From Stenomitos frigidus ULC18 (GTDB taxonomy: Bacteria > Cyanobacteriota > Cyanobacteriia > Leptolyngbyales > Leptolyngbyaceae): 64,000 nucleotides of DNA. Within the stretch, counting starts at the first letter, position 1. The number at the start of each line of letters is the position of its first letter. The stretch covers positions 1-64,000 of the forward strand of contig NZ_PVWK01000017.1 in assembly GCF_003003795.1 (NCBI RefSeq). The letters are read 5' to 3'. A model generated the notes under the pieces. It saw only the letters and a list, made by a program, of their open reading frames with translations. It was not told the origin of the DNA and ran no database searches. Shown one piece after another: positions 17,307 through 28,390 of the stretch. The position numbers and the translations under genes were made by a program.

Positions 17307-18796
17307 TTTGCCAGATATTCGTAAGTCTTGAGCAGCTTTTTGACTGTTTTGAGGTGGTCACGCACGATCGTCGCCGACCCCGCTCCTGACCCCGCATCAA
17401 TAAGTAGGTCGCCGATCGTTTCTAGTGCGCGCTCATTGATGGAATCGATCAACAGCTCAGGCATCGTGAGATTCTCCTCAGCAATATGCTTCAGCACGGC
17501 TGCCGGACGGTTTTGCTCGACAATTACCTTAATGACCTGTAGCTCATACTCTGGCAACTGCACCATAAACTCAGTCCACTCGCTGGGTAAGTCGGATGAC
17601 GTTTTTTCGAGGCCGATCGGCTCTGGCACAGCAACAGTCGCTTTGGTTTGAGCTGAGCCTGTTGTCGGCTGATGGACACTGGCTGTTGCTAGTGGCTGCT
17701 TGAGCAAGGCATCCTGATGGACGATCGCTTTTTGGGAGTAAGCCTCACTATTCCCATTACTGCCATTTGAGCTGCCATGCTTGCCTTTCAATTCAGGCTT
17801 TACAGGCGCTTTGGGTGGCATTGTGACAGCTAGCTGAGCCGCATCCAGCGCTTCTAACTGTTGCTCTAGTGCTTCCTTTTGGCTGCGGCGATCGAGAATC
17901 TGCGCTTCGAGGACGCTGAGTTCTACTTGCAGTGAGCTGACTTGCGTTTGTAGCTGCTTGAGCGCTTCCTGAAGGGGATTCGTACCTGTTTCTAGTTCGT
18001 GCTTCTTCGCCTCTGCATAGGCTAAAAACTGCTCTAGTTCGACCCGACAGGTTTCTAAATCCTTCACTTCGCCTTTGAGCGTTTTGGCAATGGCTTCGAG
18101 CTGCCGCTTTTCTTCTCTCAGGTTTGCTAGTTCCCGCGAGAGCTTCTCTCTATTTTGGCGATGGTCCGTGATTTGCCCTTTAATTTGACTCAGTTCTGCC
18201 TGGAGTGCAGCCAGATTCGCTTCAATTTTGCGCTTGGCTGCGGTCGCGTCTGCAAGTAGCTCCTGGTTGAGGGTATCGTTTATTTGAGTGTCACTCTGTC
18301 TGCCCGTCGCAGGGTTACCCCACGGACTGCTTGCTGCACTGTCCGCGGCTGAAATTTCGGTGGGTAGTTCATACGGTTTCACCTCGATCGGGGGCTGCGT
18401 CCTGGCTGCTGTTGATAAATCCCAACTCAGCCCTTTGAGAGCCGGGGGCAGGCTTCTGGAAGACGGTGCACTCATGAGCCGTGGCTGAGCAGACTGCATC
18501 GCCAGCGTATCGAGACTGACTGCCAACTGCTCTTTCTCTGCTTCTAGCTGTTGATAGGCGTGATAGGCTTCTGCACGCCGTTGCTGCAACGCCTGAATAT
18601 GGTTTTTGAGGTCGGCAATGCGGTTGTATGCTTGCCCGTGGTACTTCCGATCGACGACCAGTGCAGCCGCGATCGTAGCCACCGTGGTCGTGGCGCCTGC
18701 CCCGATCGCGTTGCCCAGATTGCGACCCGTCACAAAGCTAATGCCAAAACTGATGCCAAAGGCAACAGACCCAAGAAAAAGTCGCTGTTTCACCAT
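17303..18796 (-). CDS. Membrane-anchored coiled-coil protein with TerB-C-like domain
   Basis: 497 residues. The N-terminus (about 6-48) is Gly/Ala-rich and hydrophobic (SVAFGISFGISFVTG, AIGAGATTTVATIAAALVVD), probably a membrane hairpin. Residues 55-100 and 180-325 are heptad-rich coiled coil (many E/Q/L/K). After a Pro/Ser-rich linker, residues ~395-497 (WTEFMVQLPEYELQVIKVIV...EENLTMPELLIDSINE...IGDLLID) resemble the tellurite-resistance TerB C-terminal domain. A scaffold or stress-response membrane role is inference. Its 3' end overlaps the CbiG-C-like gene by 4 bp. Confidence 0.65.
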   Translation of the reverse strand: MVKQRLFLGSVAFGISFGISFVTGRNLGNAIGAGATTTVATIAAALVVDRKYHGQAYNRIADLKNHIQALQQRRAEAYHAYQQLEAEKEQLAVSLDTLAMQSAQPRLMSAPSSRSLPPALKGLSWDLSTAARTQPPIEVKPYELPTEISAADSAASSPWGNPATGRQSDTQINDTLNQELLADATAAKRKIEANLAALQAELSQIKGQITDHRQNREKLSRELANLREEKRQLEAIAKTLKGEVKDLETCRVELEQFLAYAEAKKHELETGTNPLQEALKQLQTQVSSLQVELSVLEAQILDRRSQKEALEQQLEALDAAQLAVTMPPKAPVKPELKGKHGSSNGSNGNSEAYSQKAIVHQDALLKQPLATASVHQPTTGSAQTKATVAVPEPIGLEKTSSDLPSEWTEFMVQLPEYELQVIKVIVEQNRPAAVLKHIAEENLTMPELLIDSINERALETIGDLLIDAGSGAGSATIVRDHLKTVKKLLKTYEYLAN

Positions 18797-19045
18797 AGTC
18801 AGGTAACAAAAGATAGCGGGTTAGAAAAAACAACCCATCAATAAAGCGGTCGGCTGTCAGCTAGCGATTGAGCGTAGGATGGAGTGGATAGGCAAGGATG
18901 AAGTCGCTAATGCGTCTACACGTTGTTGCCCACGAATGACGATCACAGTAGTAGCGTTTTTAACAGGAGAGTTGTGGTTAAAGTCGCTCAATGTGAAGCG
19001 CTCTTTTGCTTAATGGTAGGTTAACTCAAGACATTTGATGCATTA

Positions 19046-19747
19046 ATGAACTACAGGACAATGCGGCGGCGGATCGGGCTTTATAGTGTGTGTGTTGGAT
19101 TGGGAACCGTCGCGCTACTGACGATCGCAGCGCTAACCCCGCGACAATGGCACGCATCGTCTCAACAATCAGGCTGCAAGTTTAGGGTCTATGTCTCTGG
19201 GGACTGGATGCACACCAATTTTTTTGTCCCTGTACGCATGGATGGCTTTGACTGGAGTCAGCATCTGAATTTGGCGACGATCGGCAAAGCATCGGCTAAC
19301 TATCAGTATCTCCAGTTTGGCTGGGGCGATCGCATCTTTTATGTTGAAACGCCCTCGTGGGATCAAGTCAGCCTATCGAGTGCGGTGCGATCGCTGGTAC
19401 TACAAAACCCCGCTGCACTCTTTGTCAAAGGACATATCGCTGTGCCCCATTACCCCAACGAAACGCTAAAGTGCGTCAGCCTGAGCAAAGCCAACTACAT
19501 CAAACTGATGCACTTTCTCGAAGCATCGTTTCAAACCGATCGTCAGGGCAACAAGCAGCGCCTTAGTTCAGGACAAGATGGTGACAGCAGCTTTTATGAC
19601 GCCACAGGCCGCTACTCCATGCTCAGAACCTGCAACTCCTGGACAGCAGACGGCTTGCGCGCCGCCCATGTCAACACGCCCGTCTGGGGTGCACTCGCTC
19701 CTGCCGTGCTGCATCAACTGAAGGAAACATGTGGGTGCGATCAATGA
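19046..19747 (+). CDS. DUF2459 / TIGR02117 family protein
   Basis: 233 residues with one N-terminal hydrophobic segment (about 11-31), then an extracytoplasmic domain with the blocks VYVSGDWMHTNFFVPV, YLQFGWGDRIFYVETP and RTCNSWTADGLRAA. These match the DUF2459 (TIGR02117) family. A Cys in TCNSW and a His in WMHTNF suggest a possible Cys-His hydrolase or lipoprotein-related fold, but the activity is unknown. Flanked downstream by repeat DNA. Confidence 0.82.
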   Translation: MNYRTMRRRIGLYSVCVGLGTVALLTIAALTPRQWHASSQQSGCKFRVYVSGDWMHTNFFVPVRMDGFDWSQHLNLATIGKASANYQYLQFGWGDRIFYVETPSWDQVSLSSAVRSLVLQNPAALFVKGHIAVPHYPNETLKCVSLSKANYIKLMHFLEASFQTDRQGNKQRLSSGQDGDSSFYDATGRYSMLRTCNSWTADGLRAAHVNTPVWGALAPAVLHQLKETCGCDQ

Positions 19748-19992
19748 AAGGATAAAGGCTGAAAGCTGAATGCTAAAGGGAGGTGAGAGGTGAGAGGTGA
19801 GAGGGGCAGAATTAACTCAAACCTTAGAACTTGAAACTCAAAGCTGAAAAGGCAAAACTCCTCACTCCTCACCTGTCTTAAAACTCAAGACTTTCCTTTA
19901 GCCTTAAGCCTTTCACCCCTCCTCCCCCCTCCCTCTTCCAGCGGCTCACAGAAGAGTTTATTCTACTCAATACAGAACCAAAAAATTAAGAG
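19748..19992. repeat. Repeat-rich gap upstream of accC
   Basis: Contains three tandem GAGAGGTGA units (about 19784-19806), AACTTGAAACTCAAAGC and CTCCTCACTCC tracts, all members of the dispersed families of this window. Confidence 0.7.
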
Positions 19993-21357
19993 ATGCAGTT
20001 TTCAAAAGTTTTGATTGCCAATCGGGGCGAAATTGCCCTCCGCATTCTTCGTACCTGTGAGGAGATGGGGATTGCGACGGTCGCCGTGCACTCGACGGTC
20101 GATCGCCACTCGCTCCACGTACAGCTTGCGGATGAAGCCGTTTGCATTGGCGAACCGCCCAGCAGCAAGAGTTATCTGAATATCCCCAACATCATTGCGG
20201 CAGCGTTAACCCGCAACGCGACAGCCATTCATCCCGGCTATGGCTTTTTGGCAGAAAACGCCCGTTTTGCCGAAATCTGCGCCGATCACCAGATTGTGTT
20301 TATCGGGCCGTCTCCCGACTCGATTCGATCGATGGGTGACAAGTCCACGGCGAAAAAGACGATGCAGCGAGTCGGCGTACCCACGGTGCCGGGTAGTGAA
20401 GGCTTGTTGACCGATGAAGCCGAGGCACGGACAATCGCCAAGAAAATTGGCTATCCCATCATCATCAAAGCTACGGCAGGCGGCGGTGGACGGGGCATGC
20501 GCCTGGTGAAAGAGGAGAGCGAGTTGGCTAAACTCTTTGCGGCCGCCCAGGGAGAAGCCGAGGCAGCGTTTGGCAATCCCGGTGTTTACCTAGAAAAGTT
20601 TGTGCAGAAGCCGCGCCATATTGAGTTTCAAATTCTGGCAGACACGTTTGGTAACGTGATTCACCTCGGTGAGCGGGAATGCTCCATTCAACGTCGTCAC
20701 CAGAAGCTGCTAGAAGAAGCTCCCAGTCCAGCGCTAACCCCCTTACTACGCGAAAAAATGGGGACTGCTGCGGTGATGGCGGCCAAATCAATCAACTACG
20801 TGGGTGCTGGGACAGTTGAATTTTTGCTGGATCAGTCCGGCGAGTTTTACTTCATGGAGATGAATACCCGGATTCAGGTAGAGCATCCAGTCACAGAAAT
20901 GATTACAGGGTTGGACTTGATCGCTGAGCAGCTTCGGATTGCGCAGGGTGAGCCGCTAAGCCTCACACAAGAACAGGTCGTGCTGCGTGGACACGCGATC
21001 GAATGCCGTATTAACGCCGAAGATCCAGAGCACAACTTTCGCCCACATCCTGGACGGATCAGTGGCTACCTCCCGCCCAGCGGACCAGGTGTACGGATGG
21101 ACTCTCACGTTTATACCGACTACGAAATCCCACCCTACTACGATTCATTGATTGGCAAACTCATCGTGTGGGGAAGCGATCGACCCGCTGCCATTAGACG
21201 AATGCGTCGAGCCCTCCGTGAGTGTGCGGTGACTGGCTTACCCACCACGATCGCGTTTCACCAAAAAATTCTAGACAACCCAGACTTTCAGCGAGGCGAT
21301 GTCTATACAAACTTTGTCGAACAGATGATGCAGAAACCGCAGGAGGGGAAAGGATGA
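19993..21357 (+). CDS. accC: Acetyl-CoA carboxylase, biotin carboxylase subunit
   Basis: ATP- and bicarbonate-dependent carboxylation of biotin on BCCP, the first half of the committed step of fatty-acid synthesis. ATP-grasp fold: [14 protein letters not shown] at the N-terminus, Gly-rich loop [11 protein letters not shown] (159-169), Lys238 in QRRHQK, and the metal/bicarbonate site [16 protein letters not shown] (Glu289, Asn291, Arg293). 454 aa, full length. The gene lies alone, without accB. Confidence 0.97.
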   Translation: MQFSKVLIANRGEIALRILRTCEEMGIATVAVHSTVDRHSLHVQLADEAVCIGEPPSSKSYLNIPNIIAAALTRNATAIHPGYGFLAENARFAEICADHQIVFIGPSPDSIRSMGDKSTAKKTMQRVGVPTVPGSEGLLTDEAEARTIAKKIGYPIIIKATAGGGGRGMRLVKEESELAKLFAAAQGEAEAAFGNPGVYLEKFVQKPRHIEFQILADTFGNVIHLGERECSIQRRHQKLLEEAPSPALTPLLREKMGTAAVMAAKSINYVGAGTVEFLLDQSGEFYFMEMNTRIQVEHPVTEMITGLDLIAEQLRIAQGEPLSLTQEQVVLRGHAIECRINAEDPEHNFRPHPGRISGYLPPSGPGVRMDSHVYTDYEIPPYYDSLIGKLIVWGSDRPAAIRRMRRALRECAVTGLPTTIAFHQKILDNPDFQRGDVYTNFVEQMMQKPQEGKG

Positions 21358-21567
21358 GGGATGAAGGCTAAAGGGTGAAAGAAAGTTTTGAGTTTTGAGT
21401 TGAAAGAGGAGTCAGGAGTCTTCTAACAACCAACAACCAACAACCATTTATCCTTTAGCCTTTCCTACTCCCTACTCCCTATGTTTTTAGCCTTCAGCCT
21501 TTAGCCTTTCCTACTCCCTCCTCCTTCATGCTAATTTTTATGAAGTACCCCTCGATTCTTTGATTCT
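21358..21567. repeat. Repeat-rich gap accC/DUF4079
   Basis: Contains GTTTTGAGTTTTGAGTTG, three CAACAAC units (21427-21446), and two copies of a CCTTTAGCCTTTCCTACTCC sequence around 21451 and 21500. Confidence 0.75.
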
Positions 21568-22038
21568 ATGAGCCCTGCAATTCCTGAAGCTGTTAAAGTT
21601 TGGAGCCAGTTTTTTCACCCTGCCTTAATGTGGGTTTTGTTTGCGCTGACTCTATACGCGCTGTATCTGGGTATCAAGGTGCGCCAGGTTCGCGCGGCGG
21701 CGGGTGATGAGAAAAAAGAGCTGATTAAAGGCAAATTTAACGTCAAGCACTTTCAGATTGGTTCGCTGGTCTTGGCGTTGATGGTGGTTGGTTCGATCGG
21801 TGGGATGGTCGTCACTTACATCAACAACGGCAAGCTGTTTGTGGGGTCTCATCTGCTGGCTGGCTTGGGGATGACGGGAATGATTGCCGTCTCTGCTTCG
21901 CTGTCACCGTTTATGCAGAAGGGCGCAAATTGGGCACGCTACACCCATATCTTTTTGAATGTGGTGCTCGTTGGCTTGTTTGCCTGGCAAGCAGTGAGCG
22001 GGGTTCAAATCGTGCAGCGTATTATCAGCAAGATGTAA
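21568..22038 (+). CDS. DUF4079 family membrane protein
   Basis: 156 residues with four hydrophobic segments (about 16-34, 62-82, 91-110 and 126-145). Conserved positions include FFHPALMWVLF, FNVKHFQIGSLVLALMVVG, GSHLLAGLGM and YTHIFLNV. The paired His residues (His17, His94, His127 in helices) are reminiscent of cytochrome b561-type haem ligation, as DUF4079 proteins are usually described. Found mainly in cyanobacteria; role in electron transfer is inference. Confidence 0.85.
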   Translation: MSPAIPEAVKVWSQFFHPALMWVLFALTLYALYLGIKVRQVRAAAGDEKKELIKGKFNVKHFQIGSLVLALMVVGSIGGMVVTYINNGKLFVGSHLLAGLGMTGMIAVSASLSPFMQKGANWARYTHIFLNVVLVGLFAWQAVSGVQIVQRIISKM

Positions 22039-22202
22039 GTTCAACAAGCTCTAAAAGGTTGTCAAGGAATCATGCCATTTTTTAGCTGTTGGCAGTCAGC
22101 GGTCAGCCTTTTACTGGTTTCCAAAAGCTGATAGCTGATAGCCGATAACCGATAGCTGATAGCTAACCGCTAAGACAAAAGTGTCCTCCCTTCTCAGCAT
22201 CA
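22039..22202. repeat. Heptamer-like repeat cluster
   Basis: Contains CAGTCAGCGGTCAGC (about 22096) and a run of GCTGATAGCTGATAGCCGATA units (22125-22165), a variant of the same heptamer family. Confidence 0.7.
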
Positions 22203-22310
22203 GTGGTGTTTCCAAATCTACTGTTTCCTTCTGTAGAACGGCTGTTGGTAATGGTTCTACAGGAAATGCTGGTGCCGACCCAACGTGTGAACTCATTTTG
22301 GAACGAATCT

Positions 22311-23672
22311 ATGGAAACGCTGCACTTGCTTCGATCGGGTCAGCTTGAGGGTACTAAAAAACTTAACCTTTCCTGTGGCTTGACCCAATTTCCATCGGAG
22401 ATTTTTGCGTTGGCAGAGTCTTTAGAAGTTCTGGAGCTTTCGAACAATCAGTTCAAGTCTTTGCCAGATGAGTTTGGGCAGTTGAAGAAGCTCAAAATTG
22501 TGTTTTTCAACAACAATGCGTTTGAGGAAGTTCCAGACGTGCTGTCGCAGTGTCCAGCGCTCTCTATGGTTGGCTTTAAGTCTAATCAGATTGTGCGTTG
22601 CGGAGCGGATGCCCTCCCACCGACTGTTCGCTGGCTCATTCTGACGGCTAATAAGCTGGAGCAGTTACCAGCTTCTATGGGCAAATTAAACCGTTTACAG
22701 AAGCTCATGCTGGCGGGAAACCAACTGCGATCGCTCCCCGATGAAATGGCGGCTTGCCAGAATCTAGAGCTGATCCGACTAGCAGCTAATCGTCTTACAG
22801 AACTGCCCGACTGGTTGTTTACCCTGCCTCGCCTATCGTGGTTGGCGTATGCAGGGAACCCCTGCTCTACGGTTGCGAGATCGGCTGAGCGATCCCTACC
22901 AGAGATTAGTTGGCTGGACTTAACGCTAGAAGACGTGCTGGGTCAAGGGGCTTCTGGAGTCATCTCTAAGGGCATCTGGCATGCAAAGCCTGCTAAACTA
23001 GAATCTCAGACGGGATCTCAACGAACAGACGTGGCAATCAAGATCTTCAAAGGGGAGATTACGAGTGACGGTTTGCCAACGGATGAGATGCGGGCTTGTA
23101 TTGCGGCTGGAGCACACGGCAATCTCGTGAGCGTGCTGGGCAAGCTCACCCACAGTCCTGAAGAAAAGGCAGGACTAGTCCTTTCATTTATCCCGCCCCA
23201 CTACAAAAATCTCGGGAATCCACCTGATCTCGATACCTGCACAAGAGATACCTATCCATCGGACACCGTTTTTTCGTTAGCGGTTCTTTTACGCATTGCT
23301 CAGGGTATTGCTGCTGCCGCTGCACATCTCCACGATCGCGGCATCATGCACGGCGATCTCTACGCTCACAATATTTTGGTGGATGAAACGGGCGCTAGTT
23401 TACTGGGAGACTTTGGCGCTGCCTCGTTTTACGACTCGACTGATCCAGCGATCGCCCAGACAATGGAGTGGTTAGAGGTCAGAGCGTTTGGCTGTTTGCT
23501 GGAGGATCTGCTCGATCGTTGTGTTTTAGAGGATTCTGCGGTTCAAAAAGCAACGGTCGATCGACTGCGTGCCTTACAGCAAGACTGCATGAATCCGATT
23601 GTCTCCAAGCGTCCTCTCTTTAGTACCATTTGCAAAAGCCTGGATGCTTTGAACCTGGTTAACCCTCTGTAG
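22311..23672 (+). CDS. Leucine-rich-repeat protein kinase (LRR-kinase fusion)
   Basis: 453 aa from the ATG at 22311 (METLHLLRSG); a longer frame opens at GTG 22203 but its extra residues look unconserved. The first ~190 residues are about seven LRRs (LEVLELSNNQFKSLPDEF, LRWLILTANKLEQLP-type units). A kinase domain follows: P-loop GQGASGV, VAIKIFK with the ATP-anchoring Lys, catalytic loop HGDLYAHN in place of HRDLKxxN, and GDFGAAS (DFG). Key Lys, Asp, Asn and DFG Asp are all present, so it is likely active. The stop codon (TAG 23670-23672) lies in a diverged copy of the 32-bp palindrome family. Confidence 0.85.
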   Translation: METLHLLRSGQLEGTKKLNLSCGLTQFPSEIFALAESLEVLELSNNQFKSLPDEFGQLKKLKIVFFNNNAFEEVPDVLSQCPALSMVGFKSNQIVRCGADALPPTVRWLILTANKLEQLPASMGKLNRLQKLMLAGNQLRSLPDEMAACQNLELIRLAANRLTELPDWLFTLPRLSWLAYAGNPCSTVARSAERSLPEISWLDLTLEDVLGQGASGVISKGIWHAKPAKLESQTGSQRTDVAIKIFKGEITSDGLPTDEMRACIAAGAHGNLVSVLGKLTHSPEEKAGLVLSFIPPHYKNLGNPPDLDTCTRDTYPSDTVFSLAVLLRIAQGIAAAAAHLHDRGIMHGDLYAHNILVDETGASLLGDFGAASFYDSTDPAIAQTMEWLEVRAFGCLLEDLLDRCVLEDSAVQKATVDRLRALQQDCMNPIVSKRPLFSTICKSLDALNLVNPL

Positions 23673-23695
23673 GGACGCTCCATGTAACGTGCCTA
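23667..23695. repeat. Diverged copy of the ACGTTACATGTAACGT palindrome
   Basis: CTGTAGGGACGCTCCATGTAACGTGCC differs from the perfect copy at 30237 by a few bases in the left arm. It overlaps the 3' end of the LRR-kinase gene and provides its stop codon. Confidence 0.75.
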
Positions 23696-23728
23696 AAGAG
23701 GGAGATACCTTGATGAAACCCTAGTTGG

Positions 23729-25180
<1,452 letters not shown>

Positions 25181-25514
25181 ACTCGATTAGCTTAGCGCTG
25201 ATCAGTTGAATGAACTGACTATGCTGCGGATTAAAGATACAGCATTCCGGCGCTTGTTTATAGGAGTGCCTTTGCCCGTATGCTTCTGAAGCACCGATCG
25301 CCACAGCAGTAAGCGTCAAGTTTAGCTAACCTGACTGGAGTGTGGGTTGTCGATCACACGCGGCTGAATGTCTCCTTTTCGATACAGACATCAGGCTTCT
25401 CTCCAACTTGGGCTAAGATCCTCAAACCGATCGAACTTCGAGAACTACGTCTTTTGAGAGTAGCGTTGGGCTACGCTCTGTGCATTCTCCCAATCTTGTA
25501 TGTTGCTGAAGCTA
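25181..25514. other. 334-bp divergent intergenic region
   Basis: Lies between the ABC ATPase and the metalloprotease. I see no gene, clear promoter pair, or repeat of the dispersed families. Confidence 0.5.
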
Positions 25515-28319
25515 ATGAAACGAATCTCGCTGGTGGCTGCCTTTGTAATCGGGTTGTTTCTGGTATTGGTGCCAGCGTACGTTCGAAGTGAGGTGCAATC
25601 GTCAGCGACGATCGCTCAACAGTCGTTGCCGACAGCTGCGCCTCAAGGTGAAATAGACAATTTTGTGAAGGCAAAGACAGACACAGAGGAGACGGATCAA
25701 GAGTCGTCTAAGCCAGCGTCTTTTGACCAGGTTGTAAAAGGGACAAAGCAGCTCAAGGGGCTGTTTACGCTCTATCGAGACGAGGCAGCGGGCAAGCTAT
25801 ACGCCGAAATTCAGCCGGAACAACTGAACGTCAACTATCTGTGCACGATCACGATGGAGTCGGGCATTGGGCAAGGTGGCATTTATGGTGGTTTGCCGCT
25901 AGAAGATTTTCTGTTTACCTTTCGTCGCGTTGGCAACAAGCTTCAGTTTGTGGTGCCCAATGTTTTCTTCCGCACTCGTCCGGGTGATCCGCTCCAGCGA
26001 TCGGTCAAGCGTTCGTTTAGCGACTCGGTTTTACAGGCGCTACCCATTCGCAGTACGCACCCCAAGCGCAAGAGTTTTCTAGTCGATCTCAGTCCGCTGT
26101 TTCTCAGTGATTTGCCTGGATTGAGCCAGTCGCTATCCAGTATGCTTGGCTCGTCGTATAGCCTGGATGCGGGTAAGTCTTCGTTTGGTCCAGCGCAGGC
26201 GTTTCCGCTGAATGTGGAACTGGAGTCAAACTATGGCTTTTCGGCTGGAGCGGAGGGTACGCCTCCACCGATTCTGTCAGTGTTGCCCAACAGCAAAACG
26301 TTTAACTTGCGGGTGCGCTATAGCCTATCGCGCCTTCCGAGCAACCACAATTACCGTCCTCGCTTAGCCGACGATCGCATCGGTTATTTCATCACTGCCT
26401 ATCAAGATTTTTCCGACGACTCACCGAGAGATCCGTTTGTGCGCTATATCCAGCGCTGGAACCTGCAAAAGAAAGAGCCCAAGGCCACGCTATCGCCACC
26501 TGAGAAGCCGATCGTCTTCTGGATTGAAAACACGGTGCCGCTGGAATATCGAGACGCGGTGCGAGACGGTGCGTTGATGTGGAACAAAGCGTTTGAGCAA
26601 GTGGGCTTTAAGGATGCGATCGAAGTGCGCCAGATGCCAGATGACGCTAAGTGGGATCCGGCTGATGTGAGGTACAACACAATTCGCTGGCTCAGTTCCT
26701 TCGACGCAGGCTTCCTCGGTATGGGGCCATCGCGCGTTAACCCCCTAACAGGGGAGATTCTTGATGCCGATATTCTGATTGATGCCAGCTTTGCGCGCTA
26801 CGCCAAAGAGCAATATCGCAGCCTGGAGCAGTCGCAGCAACTAGAGTCGATGCCAGCACTGATGAAGCTGACGGGTAACCCCAGCCTTTGCAGCTATGGG
26901 ATGGGAGCCTACTTCTTGAAGCAATCCATGACAGCGAAACCAGCGCGCGACGTGAGTCGGGGGCTAAAGCTACTGGGTAACTACGACCTGTGCTACGGCA
27001 TGGAAGCGACACGGCAGCTTGGGATCGGCGCCATGTCTCTATCAATGCTGCACAACGTCACCCCTCGCAGTAGTGAAATGAAGCAGTTTGTGCAGTCTTT
27101 TTTGCGATCGCTGATTGCTCATGAGGTGGGGCATACGCTCGGACTCCGTCACAACTTTCGAGCCAGCGCTATGCTGACGCCAGCCGAACTCAATGATCCC
27201 GCCATCACCCATCAGAAGGGCTTAGTCGCCTCAGTGATGGATTACAGCGCCGTCAACCTGGCACCACAGGGAGCAACTCAGGGCGATTACTTTACCCAGA
27301 CGATCGGACCATACGACGAATGGGCGATCGCCTATGGCTACACGCCGGTTGATGCCCTGGTACCACAAAGCGAAACGCGACTTCTGGAGAAAATTGCTGG
27401 ACGCGCACCCGAACCAGCACTTGCTTATGCGACCGATGAGGATATTTACGCCGGACTTGACCCGCTGACAAATCCGTTTGATCTGAGCGGCGATCTGCTG
27501 ACCTATGCGCCGTGGCAGATGGAAAATGCTCAAAAAATGTGGCAGCGGCTGGATCAAAGTTCTCCTATAGCAGGCGAGAGCTTTAGCGACGTGCGGCTGA
27601 AGTTTGATGAAATTTTTGACTACTACTTTCAGTACGCCAGCTTTTTGACCACGTATGTTGGTGGACAATCGTTTAACCGCTTTAAAGGTGGCGATGTGGC
27701 TGGACGGTTACCATTTGAACCCGTGCCTGCCGAAAAGCAACGTCAAGCACTGGCACTGCTGCAAACCCATGTGTTCGACGCCAATAAATTTCGGTTCTCC
27801 CCTGCCTTCTTGAATAAGCTAGCGCCGTCTCGCTGGAGCCATTGGGGCGAAGAACCACAGATCTTCTCGCTCGATTACCCCATTCACGATCGCATCCTGC
27901 TGCTGCAAACCGTGGTGCTACGTGAATTGCTCCAGCCCGATCGTCTGGCGCGTCTACGCGATGCTGACCTCAAAACGCAGTCTGGTCAAGCCTTTGCCTT
28001 ACCGGAGTTATTCAATACGCTGCAAATGGCGATCTGGCAGGACATGATCAAGCCGGAGGATAAACTGAAACTCTCCAGCCTGCGTCGAGGGCTACAGCGT
28101 GAATATCTGAAAATTTTAACCGGTATGGTGCTGCGTACGACTCCGGCACCCGACGATGCCCGCACGTTGGCATGGTACGAACTGAAGCAGCTTGCTACCG
28201 CGCTCGATCGTGTCCTACAACGGCAGGGTAAAGACGCCGACACTGAGACCAAGGCACATTTGGAAGAAACGCGCGATCGCATCGCGAAAACCCTGGATGC
28301 CAGACTGCAAACACAGTGA
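25515..28319 (+). CDS. Zinc-dependent metalloprotease (DUF4953/DUF5117 family)
   Basis: 934 aa from ATG 25515 (KRISLVAAFVIGLFLVLVPA is a signal peptide; a codon cluster five residues upstream is less likely). The large secreted protease has the zinc motif HEVGHTLGLRH (His536, Glu537, His540, His546), with the downstream MDY Met-turn (SVMDYS) expected of metzincins. Blocks such as FRRVGNKLQFVVPNV, NYRPRLADDRIGYF and YDEWAIAYGY are typical of the DUF5117/DUF5118/DUF4953 proteins. Periplasmic or extracellular; substrate unknown. A 71-bp gap, with repeated GTAGGATAAAGG-like sequence, separates it from sppA. Confidence 0.88.
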   Translation: MKRISLVAAFVIGLFLVLVPAYVRSEVQSSATIAQQSLPTAAPQGEIDNFVKAKTDTEETDQESSKPASFDQVVKGTKQLKGLFTLYRDEAAGKLYAEIQPEQLNVNYLCTITMESGIGQGGIYGGLPLEDFLFTFRRVGNKLQFVVPNVFFRTRPGDPLQRSVKRSFSDSVLQALPIRSTHPKRKSFLVDLSPLFLSDLPGLSQSLSSMLGSSYSLDAGKSSFGPAQAFPLNVELESNYGFSAGAEGTPPPILSVLPNSKTFNLRVRYSLSRLPSNHNYRPRLADDRIGYFITAYQDFSDDSPRDPFVRYIQRWNLQKKEPKATLSPPEKPIVFWIENTVPLEYRDAVRDGALMWNKAFEQVGFKDAIEVRQMPDDAKWDPADVRYNTIRWLSSFDAGFLGMGPSRVNPLTGEILDADILIDASFARYAKEQYRSLEQSQQLESMPALMKLTGNPSLCSYGMGAYFLKQSMTAKPARDVSRGLKLLGNYDLCYGMEATRQLGIGAMSLSMLHNVTPRSSEMKQFVQSFLRSLIAHEVGHTLGLRHNFRASAMLTPAELNDPAITHQKGLVASVMDYSAVNLAPQGATQGDYFTQTIGPYDEWAIAYGYTPVDALVPQSETRLLEKIAGRAPEPALAYATDEDIYAGLDPLTNPFDLSGDLLTYAPWQMENAQKMWQRLDQSSPIAGESFSDVRLKFDEIFDYYFQYASFLTTYVGGQSFNRFKGGDVAGRLPFEPVPAEKQRQALALLQTHVFDANKFRFSPAFLNKLAPSRWSHWGEEPQIFSLDYPIHDRILLLQTVVLRELLQPDRLARLRDADLKTQSGQAFALPELFNTLQMAIWQDMIKPEDKLKLSSLRRGLQREYLKILTGMVLRTTPAPDDARTLAWYELKQLATALDRVLQRQGKDADTETKAHLEETRDRIAKTLDARLQTQ

Positions 28320-28390
28320 GTAGGATAAAGGCAAGTAGGATGAAGGTGATTAGGATAAGAATGGCCACTGCACCCTGGGAATCGGTCTGA

